From the NCBI GenBank assembly GCA_964424075.1, contig CAYRGY010000001.1, positions 1 to 64,000 on the forward strand: 64,000 nucleotides of DNA, written 5' to 3'. The DNA is from CAYRGY01 sp964424075. GTDB taxonomy: Bacteria; Patescibacteriota; Gracilibacteria; UBA1369. The position numbers and the translations under genes are program-made. This document shows positions 17,809 to 26,403 of the stretch, piece after piece. The notes below the pieces were generated by a model. It was given only the letters and a program-made list of their open reading frames with translations, made no database searches and had not been told where the DNA came from. Every line of letters starts with the position of its first letter. Within the stretch, counting starts at the first letter, position 1.

Positions 17809-18222
17809 ATGCCAACAATTAACCAACTTATCAGAAAGAAAAGAACACCTAAGACTAAGAAAAGTAAAGCTCCTGCCTTGCTGTCTACTTTTAATACGAT
17901 TAAGAATAAGACTATCCGCAGACCCAGCCCGCTAAAAAGAGGTGTATGCATTAAGGTTGGAACCTTAACTCCCAAAAAGCCAAATTCTGCTTTGCGTAAA
18001 TTCGCCAAAGTCAGACTCACAAATGGAGTAGAAGTTAATGCCTATATCCCGGGAGAAGGACATAATCTTCAAGAACACAGTGTAGTATTGGTACGTGGTG
18101 GAAGAGTAAAAGATTTACCAGGTGTCCGTTATCACATTGTCCGTGGTACTTTTGATACACAAGGTGTTAATGAAAGAAAACAAGGTCGTTCCAAATACGG
18201 CACCAAGAAACCTAAAAAATAA
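17809..18222 (+). CDS. rpsL: 30S ribosomal protein S12
   Basis: 137 residues of decoding-centre protein uS12. The signature LTPKKPNSALRKFAKVRLTNG and the second loop GHNLQEHSVVLVRGGRVKDLPGVRYH are complete, with the Lys and Pro positions of streptomycin-sensitive ribosomes. First gene of the short rpsL-rpsG unit; 16 nt separate it from rpsG. No Shine-Dalgarno is seen before the ATG. Confidence 0.97.
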   Translation: MPTINQLIRKKRTPKTKKSKAPALLSTFNTIKNKTIRRPSPLKRGVCIKVGTLTPKKPNSALRKFAKVRLTNGVEVNAYIPGEGHNLQEHSVVLVRGGRVKDLPGVRYHIVRGTFDTQGVNERKQGRSKYGTKKPKK

Positions 18223-18238
18223 TTAATTTAATTTAACA

Positions 18239-18694
18239 ATGGCACAGAAGAAAGCTCACTATATTCCTGAAAACTCAAGCGCACTGCAAGAGAAATTCAT
18301 TAATTGCATTATGCAAGATGGTAAAAAAAGCACTGCTCGACATATTTTTGATGATTCACTGAAACAAATTTCTGAAAAAGTTCAGAAAGATCCTATAGAA
18401 GTATTTGAAAAAGCTATTGAAAATATTAAACCAAATCTTGAAGTAAAAGCTAAAAGAATTGGGGGTGCTGTTTATCAAATTCCTATGGAGGTCAAACCGG
18501 AAAGACAAACTACATTAGCTATTCGTTGGCTTTTGGCAGTTACCCGAGGGAAAAAAGGTTCAAATATGTCCAAGAAACTGGCTGATGAATTAGTATTAGC
18601 AGCCAACGGTGAAGGTTCTGCCATCAAGAAAAGAGATGATGTTATCAAAATGGCACAAGCTAATAAGGCCTTTGCTCACTACGCCAAATATTAA
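18239..18694 (+). CDS. rpsG: 30S ribosomal protein S7
   Basis: 151 residues of 16S-head assembly protein uS7, with family segments INCIMQDGKKSTARHIFDD, KRIGGAVYQIPMEVKPERQ and AIRWLL. Normal length. Followed 19 nt later by an intrinsic terminator, so fusA and tuf are not part of this transcript as they are in the classical str operon. Confidence 0.97.
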   Translation: MAQKKAHYIPENSSALQEKFINCIMQDGKKSTARHIFDDSLKQISEKVQKDPIEVFEKAIENIKPNLEVKAKRIGGAVYQIPMEVKPERQTTLAIRWLLAVTRGKKGSNMSKKLADELVLAANGEGSAIKKRDDVIKMAQANKAFAHYAKY

Positions 18695-18713
18695 CATCCG
18701 ATTACTGCACTAC

Positions 18714-18741
18714 AAAACCGTCCTTACAGGGGCGGTTTTTT
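18714..18741 (+). terminator. Terminator after rpsG, shared with a convergent gene
   Basis: AAAACCGTCC pairs with GGGCGGTTTT (one G-T pair) around a 6-nt loop, ending in TTTTTT. The minus-strand surface-protein gene stops inside this hairpin, so its last codons (KKPPL) are read from the stem. Confidence 0.85.
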
Positions 18742-19614
18742 GATACTGAAGGGAATTAGGGCAAAACCTAAAGCTAAACTGATTAATACTATATATATAA
18801 GTAAAATTAGATCACAATCTACAACAAATAAAAATCCGCCAAAGGTATACATTTTACAAACCTCTCCCTTCTTCGCCGATACATTAGTCTTACCGGAAGT
18901 AATTCCATCGATGTCGGGACAAATCAAAATATCACAGATGAATTCCTCAGCAACTTCTCTAACTTGTGCTTCTGAAGGAATTTGAATTATCGATGGCTCA
19001 ATAACTCGAATACCTGCACGCTCAAGTGGAGATAGAATTTCTACCTCTGACACATCAGTCATTTGCTCCGGCAACTCAGGACTTAAAGGTTCTTGGGGAA
19101 CAAATGGTTGTTCTGGGGCAACAGGTCGTGGCTCTACCGGCGGTTGAACAGGTTGCACCGGAGTTTCCGGTACTTCAGATTGTTCAGGAACATCAGGTTC
19201 CTCAGGCGCTTCTGGCTCCTCTGGCTGCTCGGGCCCATCTGGTAACTCCGGTTCTTCGCTGCAGGGATCCCCTAATTGGCAAAAAGGTCCCACATAGGCT
19301 CCTCCTCCGCCGCTCCCGCCCGGAGGTGGTGGAGGTGGAGGTGGTGGAGGTGGCGGCGGGGGGGACTCAACAAAGTTGCAATTTGAATAAACTGCGTAAT
19401 CACCGGTACACTCTACATAGTTAGAACTTGTGCTAACTCCGCCATAATAGTCAGTGCTGCCTTGAAGCTCAAAATTGGCAGAATCAGTTACTGCACTGGA
19501 TGAATTAATAAAATCCACAATTTCAAAACTTGATGAAGTACTTTGAGCCACCCCCAGAGCAGGAATCGCCAACAAAGCACCTATTAAAGCCAATTTTCGT
19601 AAGTTATCAAGCAT
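18724..19614 (-). CDS. Secreted, membrane-anchored Pro/Glu-rich surface protein
   Basis: 296 residues from ATG 19614, chosen because MLDNLRKLALIGALLAIPALGVAQ is a good signal peptide; a longer frame from 19698 would bury it. In order: a mature N-terminal region with Ser/Thr and Cys residues (STSSNYVECTG), a run of 14 prolines, a Gly-rich hinge, about 75 residues of Pro/Glu/Val repeats (EQPEEPEAPEEP style), a compact Cys-containing segment (CDILICPD), and a C-terminal transmembrane helix (LILLIYIVLISLALGFALI) before KKPPL. This looks like a wall-spanning stalk holding a small head. Function unknown. It sits alone on the minus strand between rpsG and fusA. Confidence 0.7.
   Translation of the reverse strand: MLDNLRKLALIGALLAIPALGVAQSTSSSFEIVDFINSSSAVTDSANFELQGSTDYYGGVSTSSNYVECTGDYAVYSNCNFVESPPPPPPPPPPPPPPGGSGGGGAYVGPFCQLGDPCSEEPELPDGPEQPEEPEAPEEPDVPEQSEVPETPVQPVQPPVEPRPVAPEQPFVPQEPLSPELPEQMTDVSEVEILSPLERAGIRVIEPSIIQIPSEAQVREVAEEFICDILICPDIDGITSGKTNVSAKKGEVCKMYTFGGFLFVVDCDLILLIYIVLISLALGFALIPFSIKKPPL
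19321..19362. repeat. Proline-codon run (14 codons)
   Basis: A GGN-rich stretch on the plus strand encoding fourteen consecutive prolines on the minus strand. Ribosomes stall on such runs unless EF-P helps, and the G-rich strand could fold into a quadruplex; the latter is probably a side effect of codon choice. Confidence 0.8.
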
Positions 19615-19635
19615 ATTTATCCAAAATATCCTATA

Positions 19636-19644
19636 ATTATAACA
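19636..19644 (-). promoter_or_regulatory. Extended -10 promoter of the Pro-rich surface protein gene
   Basis: On the minus strand TGT followed by TATAAT (19644-19636). Only a weak -35 (TTTGTT) is found 17 bp upstream. It lies back to back with the fusA promoter. Confidence 0.45.
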
Positions 19645-19688
19645 TATTTTCGCACTTAAACAAAGGCTTAGCGGTGCATTTAAATAGT

Positions 19689-19716
19689 TTGACTTCAAAA
19701 AAAGAAACCATATAAT
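19689..19716 (+). promoter_or_regulatory. fusA promoter
   Basis: TTGACT (19689-19694), 16 bp, perfect TATAAT (19711-19716). The leader to ATG 19753 is about 30 nt, A/T-rich and without Shine-Dalgarno. Confidence 0.65.
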
Positions 19717-19752
19717 ACCGGAGCAAAAGTTAATATTTGACCCACTTTTTAT

Positions 19753-21828
19753 ATGACCGCCGATTTAAGCAATCTACGCAATTTCGGGATTATCGCGCAC
19801 ATTGATGCCGGTAAAACTACTACGACTGAAAGAATCCTTTACTACACCGGTAAGTCCTACAAAATCGGTGAAGTTCATGAAGGTCAAGCCACTATGGACT
19901 GGATGGAACAAGAAAAAGAAAGAGGTATTACCATTACCTCCGCCGCCACCACCTGTCAGTGGAAAGATTGCCGCTATAATATTATCGACACTCCCGGCCA
20001 CGTTGACTTTACCGCCGAAGTGGAACGTTCCATGCGTGTACTTGACGGTGGTGTTGTAGTTTTCGACGGATCACAAGGTGTTGAACCACAATCTGAAACA
20101 GTTTGGAGACAAGCTGATAAATATGGTGTACCCCGCATGTGTTTCGTCAATAAAATGGATAAAATCGGCGCCGACTTTATGATGAGTTTAAAATCAATTT
20201 GGGATCGACTTTCCAAAAATGCCGCTGCTGCGCAACTTCCTATTGGTCAGGAAAATGAACATAAGGGAGTTGTCGACCTTGTAGAAAGAAAAGCTTATAT
20301 ATTTGAAGGTAAACTGGGTGAAGAAATCAAAGAAGTGGATATTCCCGAAAATATGAAAGCAGATGTGGAAACTTATCGTGATCAGCTTATTGAAAAAATT
20401 TCTGAATACGACGATGAATTCATGGAAAAATACTTAAATGGTGATGAATTAGATATAGCTGAAATTAAAAAAGTATTACGAAAAGCTGTTATTAGCGGTC
20501 AGTTTTATCCTGTTTTCTGCGGATCAGCCCTAGCCAATGTTGGAGTACAAATCCTACTTAATGCTGTGAATGATTATCTCCCCTCTCCAAATGATATTGG
20601 CTATATCACCGGTACTAATCCTGACACAGGGGAATCTGACAAGAGATTGCTAAATGATGACGCTCCTTTTTCAGCATTGGTTTTCAAGATTGCCACGGAT
20701 CCCTATGTAGGTAAAATTGCTTTCTTCCGGGTTTATTCAGGAAAATTGTTGGCCGGAAGTTATGCTACTAATATGAACAATGGGAGAAAAGAACGTATTG
20801 GTCGTATTCTACAAATGCACGCCAATTCCCGAGAAGAAATCAAAGAAGTACATGCCGGTGACATCGCTGCACTGGTTGGTCTGAAAGATACTTTAACCGG
20901 ACACACTTTGGCTGATGAAAAGCATCCGATCATACTTGAATCAATGGACTTCCCTGAACCGGTTATTCGTATCGCCATTGAACCCAAAACAAAAGCTGAC
21001 CAAGAAAAACTGGGTATGGCTTTGAACAAGCTTGCCGAAGAAGATCCTACTTTCCGTGTCAGTTCTGACGAAGAAACCGGTCAAACCATTATTGCCGGTA
21101 TGGGAGAGCTTCACCTTGATATTTTAGTAGATCGTATGAAAAGAGAATTCAAAGTTGAAGCTAATGTCGGACAACCACAGGTCGCTTATCGTGAAACAAT
21201 CACAGGACCTGCTAAAGCCGAAGAGAAATACGCCAAACAATCAGGTGGTCGCGGTCAATATGGTCATGTACTAATAAATATTGAACCAAATGAATCCGGG
21301 AAAGGTTATGAATTTGTTAACAACATCGTCGGTGGTAAAATCCCCAAGGAATATATTCCGGCTGTGGACAAAGGTATTCAAGAAGCTCTCACCAGAGGAG
21401 TTGTGGCCGGATATCCACTTGTTGATATTAAAGTAGAATTATACGACGGTTCTTACCATGATGTGGATTCTTCAGAAATGGCTTTCAAAATTGCCGGATC
21501 ACTGGCCTTCCAAAAAGGAGCCCGAGCTGCCGGAGCTATTCTACTAGAGCCAATTATGAAAGTTGAAGTAACAACTCCGGAAGATTATTTTGGAGATGTA
21601 ATGGGTGACCTTTCTTCACGACGAGGACAAATCCTACACACCGGAGACAGAGGTAACGCTAAAATCATTGACTGTCGTGTTCCACTTTCTGAAATGTTCG
21701 GTTACGCCACAGCCTTGCGTTCATTAACCCAAGGACGTGCAGCATTCAGCATGGAATTCGACCGCTACGAAAAAGCTCCGAACAATGTCACTGAGAAAAT
21801 TATTACCGAAAGAGGCAAGAAAGGATAA
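19753..21828 (+). CDS. fusA: Elongation factor G
   Basis: 691 residues of the translocation GTPase. G1 AHIDAGKTTTTERIL, G2 region RGITITSAATTC, G3 DTPGHVDF and G4 NKMDKIGADF are intact, and domains II-V follow at normal length, with GMGELHLDILVDRMKREF in domain III and GYPLVDIKVELYDGSYHDVDS in domain IV. Expressed from its own promoter, separated from rpsL-rpsG by a terminator and an opposing gene, and separated from tuf by 162 nt holding the tuf promoter. Confidence 0.98.
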   Translation: MTADLSNLRNFGIIAHIDAGKTTTTERILYYTGKSYKIGEVHEGQATMDWMEQEKERGITITSAATTCQWKDCRYNIIDTPGHVDFTAEVERSMRVLDGGVVVFDGSQGVEPQSETVWRQADKYGVPRMCFVNKMDKIGADFMMSLKSIWDRLSKNAAAAQLPIGQENEHKGVVDLVERKAYIFEGKLGEEIKEVDIPENMKADVETYRDQLIEKISEYDDEFMEKYLNGDELDIAEIKKVLRKAVISGQFYPVFCGSALANVGVQILLNAVNDYLPSPNDIGYITGTNPDTGESDKRLLNDDAPFSALVFKIATDPYVGKIAFFRVYSGKLLAGSYATNMNNGRKERIGRILQMHANSREEIKEVHAGDIAALVGLKDTLTGHTLADEKHPIILESMDFPEPVIRIAIEPKTKADQEKLGMALNKLAEEDPTFRVSSDEETGQTIIAGMGELHLDILVDRMKREFKVEANVGQPQVAYRETITGPAKAEEKYAKQSGGRGQYGHVLINIEPNESGKGYEFVNNIVGGKIPKEYIPAVDKGIQEALTRGVVAGYPLVDIKVELYDGSYHDVDSSEMAFKIAGSLAFQKGARAAGAILLEPIMKVEVTTPEDYFGDVMGDLSSRRGQILHTGDRGNAKIIDCRVPLSEMFGYATALRSLTQGRAAFSMEFDRYEKAPNNVTEKIITERGKKG

Positions 21829-21878
21829 ATGGCTAAAAGAAGCCGCAATTCTCCATATAAAAAATCAAAAAAAAAGGT

Positions 21879-21907
21879 TTGCAATCAATATGCTTTTCCG
21901 ATAATAT
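21879..21907 (+). promoter_or_regulatory. tuf promoter
   Basis: TTGCAA (21879-21884), 17 bp, TAATAT (21902-21907). The leader of about 77 nt contains no Shine-Dalgarno. The promoter sits inside a 49-codon basic frame starting right after fusA, which is therefore probably not a gene. Confidence 0.55.
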
Positions 21908-21990
21908 CACTTGGCATTTGCCCCCTCAAAGGCATTACTTACTTATATTTAACAGGAAAATTAAAAACAATTTACTAACTTCTTAATACT

Positions 21991-23175
21991 ATGGCAGACG
22001 TATTTCAAAGGACAAAACCACACGTTAATGTAGGTACCATCGGTCACGTTGACCACGGAAAAACTACTTTAACCGCAGCAATCACTTTCTACTGTGCTAA
22101 AAAAGGTATGGCGCAAGCAAGAAAGTATGATGAAATTGATGCAGCTCCTGAAGAGAGAGCAAGAGGTATTACCATTGCTACTTCTCACCAAGAGTACGAA
22201 ACTGAAAAGAGACACTATGCCCACGTTGACTGTCCAGGTCATGAAGACTACATTAAGAACATGATTACTGGTGCCGCTCAAATGGATGGTGCTATTCTAG
22301 TAGTATCGGCTGCTGACGGTCCTATGCCACAAACTCGTGAACACATTCTTCTAGCTAAGCAGGTAAACGTTCCATACATTGTTGTATTCATGAATAAGAT
22401 GGATATGGCTGATCCTGAGATTGCTGAGCTATCTGAAATGGAAATCCGTGAACTTCTAACTAAGTATGGATATCCTGGAGATGACACTCCAATTATTAAG
22501 GGTTCTGCTCTTAAGGCTCTTGAAAATCCAAATGATGCTGAAGCTACCAAATGTATCCAAGATCTTCTTGATACATTAGACAGCTATCTTCCAGAACCAA
22601 AACGTGATCTTGATAAACCATTCCTAATGCCGGTTGAAGACGTTTTCTCTATTAAAGGACGTGGAACTGTCGCTACAGGAAAAATCGAGCAAGGTATCGT
22701 TAAAGTAAATGAAGAAGTGGAAATCGTAGGTGTAAAAGATACAATTAAAACTGTTGTTACCGGTGTTGAAATGTTCAAGAAGCTTCTTGATGAAGGTCAA
22801 GCTGGTGATAATGTCGGTGTACTACTACGTGGTGTGGAAAGAGATGATATCGAAAGAGGACAAGTTCTTGCTAAACCAGGATCAATCAAACCACATACTA
22901 AATTTGAAGCTCAAGTATATGTCCTAACTAAAGAAGAAGGTGGTCGACACACTCCATTCTTCAAAGGTTACAAACCTCAATTCTATATCCGAACAACTGA
23001 CGTAACTGGTGCTCTTGAATTACCGGAAGGTGCTGAAATGGTAATGCCTGGTGATGACATCAAGATCAAAGTTGAACTAGGTGCGCCAATCGCGATGGAT
23101 GAAGGTCTTCGCTTCGCTATCCGTGAAGGTGGACGAACCGTTGGTGCAGGTGTTGTAACTAAAATTATTGAGTAA
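21991..23175 (+). CDS. tuf: Elongation factor Tu
   Basis: 394 residues delivering aminoacyl-tRNA to the ribosome. G1 GHVDHGKTTLTAAI, switch I RARGITIATSHQEYET, G3 DCPGHEDYIKNM, G4 NKMDMAD and G5 GSALKAL, then domains 2 and 3 at full length ending in GVVTKIIE. Its own promoter precedes it. rpsJ follows after 39 nt without a terminator, so tuf probably leads the S10 cluster transcript. Confidence 0.98.
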   Translation: MADVFQRTKPHVNVGTIGHVDHGKTTLTAAITFYCAKKGMAQARKYDEIDAAPEERARGITIATSHQEYETEKRHYAHVDCPGHEDYIKNMITGAAQMDGAILVVSAADGPMPQTREHILLAKQVNVPYIVVFMNKMDMADPEIAELSEMEIRELLTKYGYPGDDTPIIKGSALKALENPNDAEATKCIQDLLDTLDSYLPEPKRDLDKPFLMPVEDVFSIKGRGTVATGKIEQGIVKVNEEVEIVGVKDTIKTVVTGVEMFKKLLDEGQAGDNVGVLLRGVERDDIERGQVLAKPGSIKPHTKFEAQVYVLTKEEGGRHTPFFKGYKPQFYIRTTDVTGALELPEGAEMVMPGDDIKIKVELGAPIAMDEGLRFAIREGGRTVGAGVVTKIIE

Positions 23176-23214
23176 ACTTACTGATCTATCTCATTTAACT
23201 AATCTCTTTGACAA

Positions 23215-23538
23215 ATGGCAGCTAAACAGAAAATACGCATAAAGATTCAAGCTTATGACCACAAGATTGTGGACAACTCATCTCGCTTGATCATCGACAC
23301 TGCAGAACGCACAGGCGCCATTGTTGCCGGCCCGATCCCCTTACCTACCAAAACAGATAAGGTAACTGTAAACAGATCAACATTTGTTCACAAAAATGCT
23401 CGGGACCAGTATGAAATCAGAACTCACAAAAGATTAATTGACATTACTGAATGTACTCCTAAGACAGTTGATTCGCTAACTAATCTGGATCTACCTGCTG
23501 GAGTTGACATTGAGATCAGAATGATAGCAAATGTATAA
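23215..23538 (+). CDS. rpsJ: 30S ribosomal protein S10
   Basis: 107 residues of uS10. Family segments are IRIKIQAYDHKIVDNSS, GPIPLPTKTDKVTVNRST and THKRLIDITECTPKTVDSL. First ribosomal gene of the S10-spc-alpha array. The following 89-nt gap is the longest in the S10 cluster and is predicted to be structured. Confidence 0.97.
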   Translation: MAAKQKIRIKIQAYDHKIVDNSSRLIIDTAERTGAIVAGPIPLPTKTDKVTVNRSTFVHKNARDQYEIRTHKRLIDITECTPKTVDSLTNLDLPAGVDIEIRMIANV

Positions 23539-23550
23539 ATTATGTTATCA

Positions 23551-23606
23551 GGTTGCGGGCTCTCCTAAGTCTTCAACCATTACCTACCCTCTTGCAGGGC
23601 ATTAGG
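23551..23606 (+). promoter_or_regulatory. Structured gap between rpsJ and rplC
   Basis: Two possible hairpins: GGTTG/CAACC (23551-23555 with 23574-23578), and CCTACCCT pairing with AGGG and TAGG across a 3-nt bulge (23583-23606). There is no T-run. By position it could be an r-protein binding leader that controls rplC onward; in E. coli L4 controls the S10 operon from a leader before rpsJ instead. Confidence 0.35.
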
Positions 23607-23627
23607 AATAACCTCTAATCATTTTAT

Positions 23628-24212
23628 ATGAAAGGTATACTAGGAAAAAAACTAGGAATGACGCGAGTGATTAAAGACGACGGAGTTGTCGTACCGGTCA
23701 CAATTATTGAATGCAGCCCCAATACTATCACTCAAGTGAAAACCGAAGATAATGATGGCTATAATGCTATTGTTCTTGGGTATTCTAAACGTCGTCAACC
23801 ATCAAAGACTAAAAAGTATTATTATTCAAAAGAGATTAAAGTTGAAGACACTGCGGGACTTGAGAAAGGAACTGAGGTAACTATCGGCATTTTTGAAGAA
23901 GGAGATAAAGTTTCCTTAACTGGAGTCTCCAAAGGAAAAGGTTTCCAAGGTGGAATTAAAAGATGGAATTTCTCACGTGGTCCTGAAAGTCATGGTTCTC
24001 ATCATCATCGAGAACCTGGTTCAGTCGGAGCCTGTGCTTCACCTGGCCGAATTCACAAAGGTAAAAAAATGCCGGGGCACTTGGGAAATGCGAAGACTAC
24101 TATCAAAAGAACTGAGATTGCTTATATTGATCCTAAGAAAAACTTGATTGGTATTAGAGGACCTGTTCCTGGATCAATCAATTCCTATGTAACTATTAAT
24201 AAACTGACTTAA
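23628..24212 (+). CDS. rplC: 50S ribosomal protein L3
   Basis: 194 residues of uL3, an early assembly protein near the peptidyl-transferase centre. It shows ILGKKLGMTRV at the N-terminus, the loop segment GKGFQGGIKRWNFSRGPESHGSHHHREPGS (shortened tip typical of bacteria) and PGHLGNAKTT. Normal short bacterial length. rplD starts 8 nt later. Confidence 0.97.
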   Translation: MKGILGKKLGMTRVIKDDGVVVPVTIIECSPNTITQVKTEDNDGYNAIVLGYSKRRQPSKTKKYYYSKEIKVEDTAGLEKGTEVTIGIFEEGDKVSLTGVSKGKGFQGGIKRWNFSRGPESHGSHHHREPGSVGACASPGRIHKGKKMPGHLGNAKTTIKRTEIAYIDPKKNLIGIRGPVPGSINSYVTINKLT

Positions 24213-24220
24213 GCTTTAAC

Positions 24221-24859
24221 ATGGCGAAAATTACTATTTACAATCAGGAAGGTAAAGTCAAAGGCGAATTTAGCGCCTCTCCTGTAATCTTTGAAGCGGA
24301 ATTTAATCGAGATTTAATTCAACAAGCATTAGTTCGACAGCTATCTAATCGTCGTGTTGGTTCAATTGCGCATACTAAAACTAAAGCTGAAATTGTAGGT
24401 GGTAAGAAAAAGCCATATCGTCAAAAAGGTACCGGCTATGCCCGCCAAGGTTCAACCGTCAATCCGCATCAAATCGGTGGTGGTGTAGCATTCGGACCTC
24501 GCAATAACCGCAATTTCAAAAAAAATATGCCTAAGAAACAGAGACGTCTTGCTCTGTTTTCTGCCTTATCTCAAAAGGTACGTGAAGACAAAGTTTTAGG
24601 ACTGGATAAATACGAATCTCCTGAAATTAAGACCAAGCAGATCTTGGAAGTGCTTAAAAAGCTCCCTCTGGGAAAAGACACTCTTTTAGTCCTACCTGAA
24701 AGAAATGATGTGATTGCCAAATCAGTCCGTAATTTACCGCATGTGAAGACTATCATTGTTAACTATCTCAACATCGCAGATTTACAAAAATATGAAAACA
24801 TCGTCTTCATGGAGGAAGCCCTCAAAAAAATCGAAGACGTTTTTTTAAATAAGAATTAA
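24221..24859 (+). CDS. rplD: 50S ribosomal protein L4
   Basis: 212 residues of uL4. The tunnel-lining loop is recognisable by KPYRQKGTGYARQGS and GGGVAFGPRNNR. In E. coli L4 also represses its own operon. Its stop is immediately followed by the rplW ATG with no gap, so translation is likely coupled. Confidence 0.97.
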   Translation: MAKITIYNQEGKVKGEFSASPVIFEAEFNRDLIQQALVRQLSNRRVGSIAHTKTKAEIVGGKKKPYRQKGTGYARQGSTVNPHQIGGGVAFGPRNNRNFKKNMPKKQRRLALFSALSQKVREDKVLGLDKYESPEIKTKQILEVLKKLPLGKDTLLVLPERNDVIAKSVRNLPHVKTIIVNYLNIADLQKYENIVFMEEALKKIEDVFLNKN

Positions 24860-25240
24860 ATGAAAACCTACGAAATCATCTACAAACCGGCTCAAACTGA
24901 AAAGACTACTTTGCTTCAGGAAAAGAATGTCTACGTATTCTGGGTAAATCCTAAAGCAACCAAAGTTGACATTAAGAATGCTATCAAGCAAATCTATGGC
25001 GCCGATGTGCAAACAGTTCGAGTCACCCAATCTCCTTCCAAGGAGAGACGTATCAAATATGGAACTATGACCAAGAGACCTACTCAGAAAAAGGCGTACA
25101 TCACATTAGCCAAAAGAGCCAAACTCGACGTCACAAAACTGGAAAAGGAAGTTAAAGAAAACAAGCTGAAAACTACTAAGAAAGCTGCTGCAGCCAAGAA
25201 AGATACAAAAAAAGCTAAGACTACATCTAAATCTAAATAA
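24860..25240 (+). CDS. rplW: 50S ribosomal protein L23 with Lys/Ala tail
   Basis: 126 residues. The uL23 core ends near residue 95 (YEIIYKPAQTEKT, YVFWVNPKATKVDIKNAIK, then KKAYITLAK). About 30 extra residues of Lys, Ala and Thr follow (KTTKKAAAAKKDTKKAKTT). L23 sits at the exit tunnel, where SRP and trigger factor dock; the added tail could reach nascent chains or rRNA. Confidence 0.95.
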   Translation: MKTYEIIYKPAQTEKTTLLQEKNVYVFWVNPKATKVDIKNAIKQIYGADVQTVRVTQSPSKERRIKYGTMTKRPTQKKAYITLAKRAKLDVTKLEKEVKENKLKTTKKAAAAKKDTKKAKTTSKSK

Positions 25241-25242
25241 TC

Positions 25243-26088
25243 ATGGCAGTCAAAACTTATAAATCATCAACACCGGGACAAAGACACAAAACAACGCTGT
25301 CTTTTAAAGAGGTAACCAAAACTAAACCAGAAAAGGGTTTAACTTCTGGTAAAAAGAAAATATCTGGACGCGGTAGCGCTGGTAAAATCACAATTCGACA
25401 CAGAGGTGGCGGACATAAAAGAAAATATCGAGCAATTGATTTCAAACGTGTTGATAAAATGGGTATCCCGGGTAAAGTTGCCGCAATTGAATATGATCCA
25501 AACAGAACGGCTCTAATAATGCTAGTAAATTATAAGGATGGGGAAAAGAGATATCACCTGGCTCCTGAAGGAATCAAGGTGGGAGATGAAATTATAACCA
25601 ATGATAAAGCAAAAATTGCTACCGGAAATCGCATTATGCTCAAACATGTTCCTGCCGGTTACAGCATCTATAATCTTGAACTGGAAAAAGATAAAGGTGG
25701 CCAAATTGTACGTTCCGCTGGGGCAAAAGCATCACTTATGGCTGTAGAAAAAGAATATGCTCAAGTCCAATTACCTTCCGGTGAGACTCGCTTAATCAAT
25801 AAAAACTGTTTCGCCACTCTAGGTGTTGTCAGTAATGTAGATCACAGTCTGATCAAGATCGGTAAAGCTGGACGCAATCGTTGGTTAGGAAAGAGACCAC
25901 AAGTCAGAGGTAAAGCTATGAATCCAGTAGATCATCCTCATGGTGGTGGTGAAGGTTTGCAATCCATCGGTCTAAAGCATCCCAAAACACCTTGGGGACT
26001 TGCCGCTCTTGGAGTAAAAACCCGCAAGAGAAAGCAAAGTGACAAAATGATTATTCGCAGAAGAAAAGGTAATAAACTTAAAAAATAA
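25243..26088 (+). CDS. rplB: 50S ribosomal protein L2
   Basis: 281 residues of uL2, needed for peptidyl transfer. It has GRGSAGKITIRHRGGGHKRK near the N-terminus and the highly conserved VRGKAMNPVDHPHGGGEG in the C-terminal part, including the functional His. The N-terminus is slightly extended and basic. Starts 2 nt after rplW. Confidence 0.97.
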   Translation: MAVKTYKSSTPGQRHKTTLSFKEVTKTKPEKGLTSGKKKISGRGSAGKITIRHRGGGHKRKYRAIDFKRVDKMGIPGKVAAIEYDPNRTALIMLVNYKDGEKRYHLAPEGIKVGDEIITNDKAKIATGNRIMLKHVPAGYSIYNLELEKDKGGQIVRSAGAKASLMAVEKEYAQVQLPSGETRLINKNCFATLGVVSNVDHSLIKIGKAGRNRWLGKRPQVRGKAMNPVDHPHGGGEGLQSIGLKHPKTPWGLAALGVKTRKRKQSDKMIIRRRKGNKLKK

Positions 26089-26109
26089 CATCAGTAAACT
26101 AACTGTATT

Positions 26110-26388
26110 ATGTCTAGAAGTTCAAAGAAAGGCCCTTACGTAGACGAAAAACTCATGAAAAAAATTCAAGCAATGCTTGATAATGGAGACAAGAAAGTTG
26201 TTAAAACTTGGGCTCGCTCAAGCACAGTTGCTCCAGAGTTTGTTGGGTTCACCATTGCCGTACACAACGGCAAACAACACCTACCAATTTATATAACTGA
26301 AGAAATGGTTGGACGTAAATTGGGAGAATTCGCTCACACTCGCAAATTCAAAGGTCATGGTGGTAAATTAGCTAAAGCACAAGGATAA
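26110..26388 (+). CDS. rpsS: 30S ribosomal protein S19
   Basis: 92 residues of uS19 in the 30S head. MSRSSKKGPYVDEKLMKKI, TWARSSTVAPEFVGFTIAVHNG and GRKLGEFAHTRKFKGHGG are canonical. Normal length and place between rplB and rplV. Confidence 0.97.
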   Translation: MSRSSKKGPYVDEKLMKKIQAMLDNGDKKVVKTWARSSTVAPEFVGFTIAVHNGKQHLPIYITEEMVGRKLGEFAHTRKFKGHGGKLAKAQG

Positions 26389-26403
26389 TTATTATAAAAA
26401 GAC

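Noticed and set aside
19321..19367. G-quadruplex candidate
   Set aside because: Fully explained by proline codon choice on the other strand; kept only as a repeat.
19026..19424. 132-codon plus-strand frame opposite the Pro-rich gene
   Set aside because: Mirror of the Pro/Glu codon repeats; the minus frame has a signal peptide, promoter and membrane anchor.
21829..21978. 49-codon basic frame directly after fusA
   Set aside because: It contains the tuf promoter and leader, and its second half is not protein-like.
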